Shown: one piece after another, positions 5,354 through 5,772 of the stretch
Numbering within the stretch: position 1 is the stretch's first letter
Layout of the letters: each line of letters opens with the position of its first letter
NCBI GenBank assembly: GCA_028687395.1
Contig: JAQUAE010000138.1
Coordinates: forward strand, 1-5,772
Reading direction: 5' to 3'
From: Anaerolineales bacterium
GTDB taxonomy: Bacteria > Chloroflexota > Anaerolineae > Anaerolineales > UBA4823
Length of the DNA stretch: 5,772 nt
Program-made: the position numbers and the translations under genes
Notes under the pieces: generated by a model
Seen by the model: the letters and a program-made list of their open reading frames with translations, nothing else
Databases searched by the model: none
Told to the model about the DNA's origin: nothing

Positions 5354-5755
5354 TTAATCTTCCTTGGAGGCGAGCAAATCCTTGAAGGCGTTCACCAGCG
5401 AGCCGCCAGCTTTTAAATGATTGCCCAATTCGATGAGTAGATCGCCCAGCACTTCCTTGTCCACTTTCTCATCGCCCAACTTCTGCGCAGTCTCGTGCAG
5501 CTCATCGCGCAAGTGCTCTGTGGCGTTGCGCATCTCGCGTTGCAGGGCCTGCATCTTCTTGTTGTGGAACTCCTCCTGCTCAGTCAGCTTCTCGTTCAGG
5601 TGATCAATCTCCCCCTGGAGTCGTTCCACATCGCGCCGGAAGACCTGGAATTGTTCCTCGTAAGTGCGCATCTGCGAGCCAAAGATGATGTCCCGGATGC
5701 GCTCTACCTCCTGCGGCTGTTCCCCGAGTTGTGGAGATTTCTTTGCAGTAGCCAT
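5354..5755 (-). CDS. Small coiled-coil protein, first visible gene of the GTPase operon
   Basis: This 133-residue soluble protein is highly charged. Residues about 30-95 form a long heptad-rich coiled coil with runs such as RRDVERLQGEIDHLNEKL. A short N-terminal motif (20-28, IRDIIFGSQ) precedes the coil. The C-terminal motif (about 96-116, EKVDKEVLGDLLIELGNHL) resembles the KVD..xLadLl.ELA tail that I recall from small proteins encoded beside OmpA-like/GTPase clusters in other bacteria. AGGAGG (5762-5767) lies 6 nt before the ATG at 5755, fixing the start. It ends 4 nt before the membrane-protein start. A role as an adaptor for the membrane protein or GTPase is inferred from the shared N-terminal motif and the operon. 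Confidence 0.8.
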   Translation of the reverse strand: MATAKKSPQLGEQPQEVERIRDIIFGSQMRTYEEQFQVFRRDVERLQGEIDHLNEKLTEQEEFHNKKMQALQREMRNATEHLRDELHETAQKLGDEKVDKEVLGDLLIELGNHLKAGGSLVNAFKDLLASKED

Positions 5756-5761
5756 ACCGGC

Positions 5762-5767
5762 CCTCCT
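5762..5767 (-). promoter_or_regulatory. Shine-Dalgarno site of the coiled-coil gene
   Basis: On the minus strand this reads AGGAGG, 6 nt before the ATG at 5755. It is the strongest ribosome site of the four-gene operon. The downstream genes have weak sites and seem to rely on coupling. The promoter of the operon lies beyond the right edge of the window. Confidence 0.75.
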
Positions 5768-5772
5768 GGATT

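Overview
The window looks like part of a GC-rich bacterial chromosome, most likely from the phylum Chloroflexota (Anaerolineae- or Caldilineae-like). This is an inference from style. A membrane protein carries a Thr/Pro-rich extracellular linker followed by a C-terminal bacterial SH3 domain, a layout common in that phylum, and it has no OmpA or outer-membrane module. No rRNA, tRNA, insertion sequence or CRISPR array is visible.

Left part (1-1540): a partial polytopic membrane protein of unknown function on the minus strand runs off the left edge. It diverges from a Crp/Fnr-family transcription regulator on the plus strand. The 107-bp gap between them holds inverted repeats near the membrane gene and a perfect TATAAT box only 16 bp before the regulator's start codon. 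The regulator mRNA is therefore probably near-leaderless.

Middle (1536-2290): a degenerate 17-22 bp tandem repeat fills the junction between the convergent regulator gene and a minus-strand SRPBCC-fold gene. It supplies the stop codons and the final coding bases of both genes. The SRPBCC gene has its own ribosome binding site and a plausible promoter.

Right part (2291-5755): four minus-strand genes form a tight operon with gaps of 4 nt, 9 nt and a 4-nt overlap. In transcription order they are a small coiled-coil protein, a single-pass membrane protein, a Rab/Ras-like small GTPase and a soluble PAS-histidine kinase. The membrane protein has a cytoplasmic N-terminal region that looks roadblock/longin-like and an extracellular SH3b domain.

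The right-hand operon is the most interesting content. From general knowledge, related N-terminal regions with an 'IHRETGLLL' signature occur in OmpA-tailed proteins of diderm bacteria near small GTPases. Here the OmpA tail appears replaced by SH3b. A reasonable model is an envelope-anchored scaffold that controls or reads a GTPase, whose state is passed to the translationally coupled histidine kinase. This model is inference, but each component is well supported by visible motifs.
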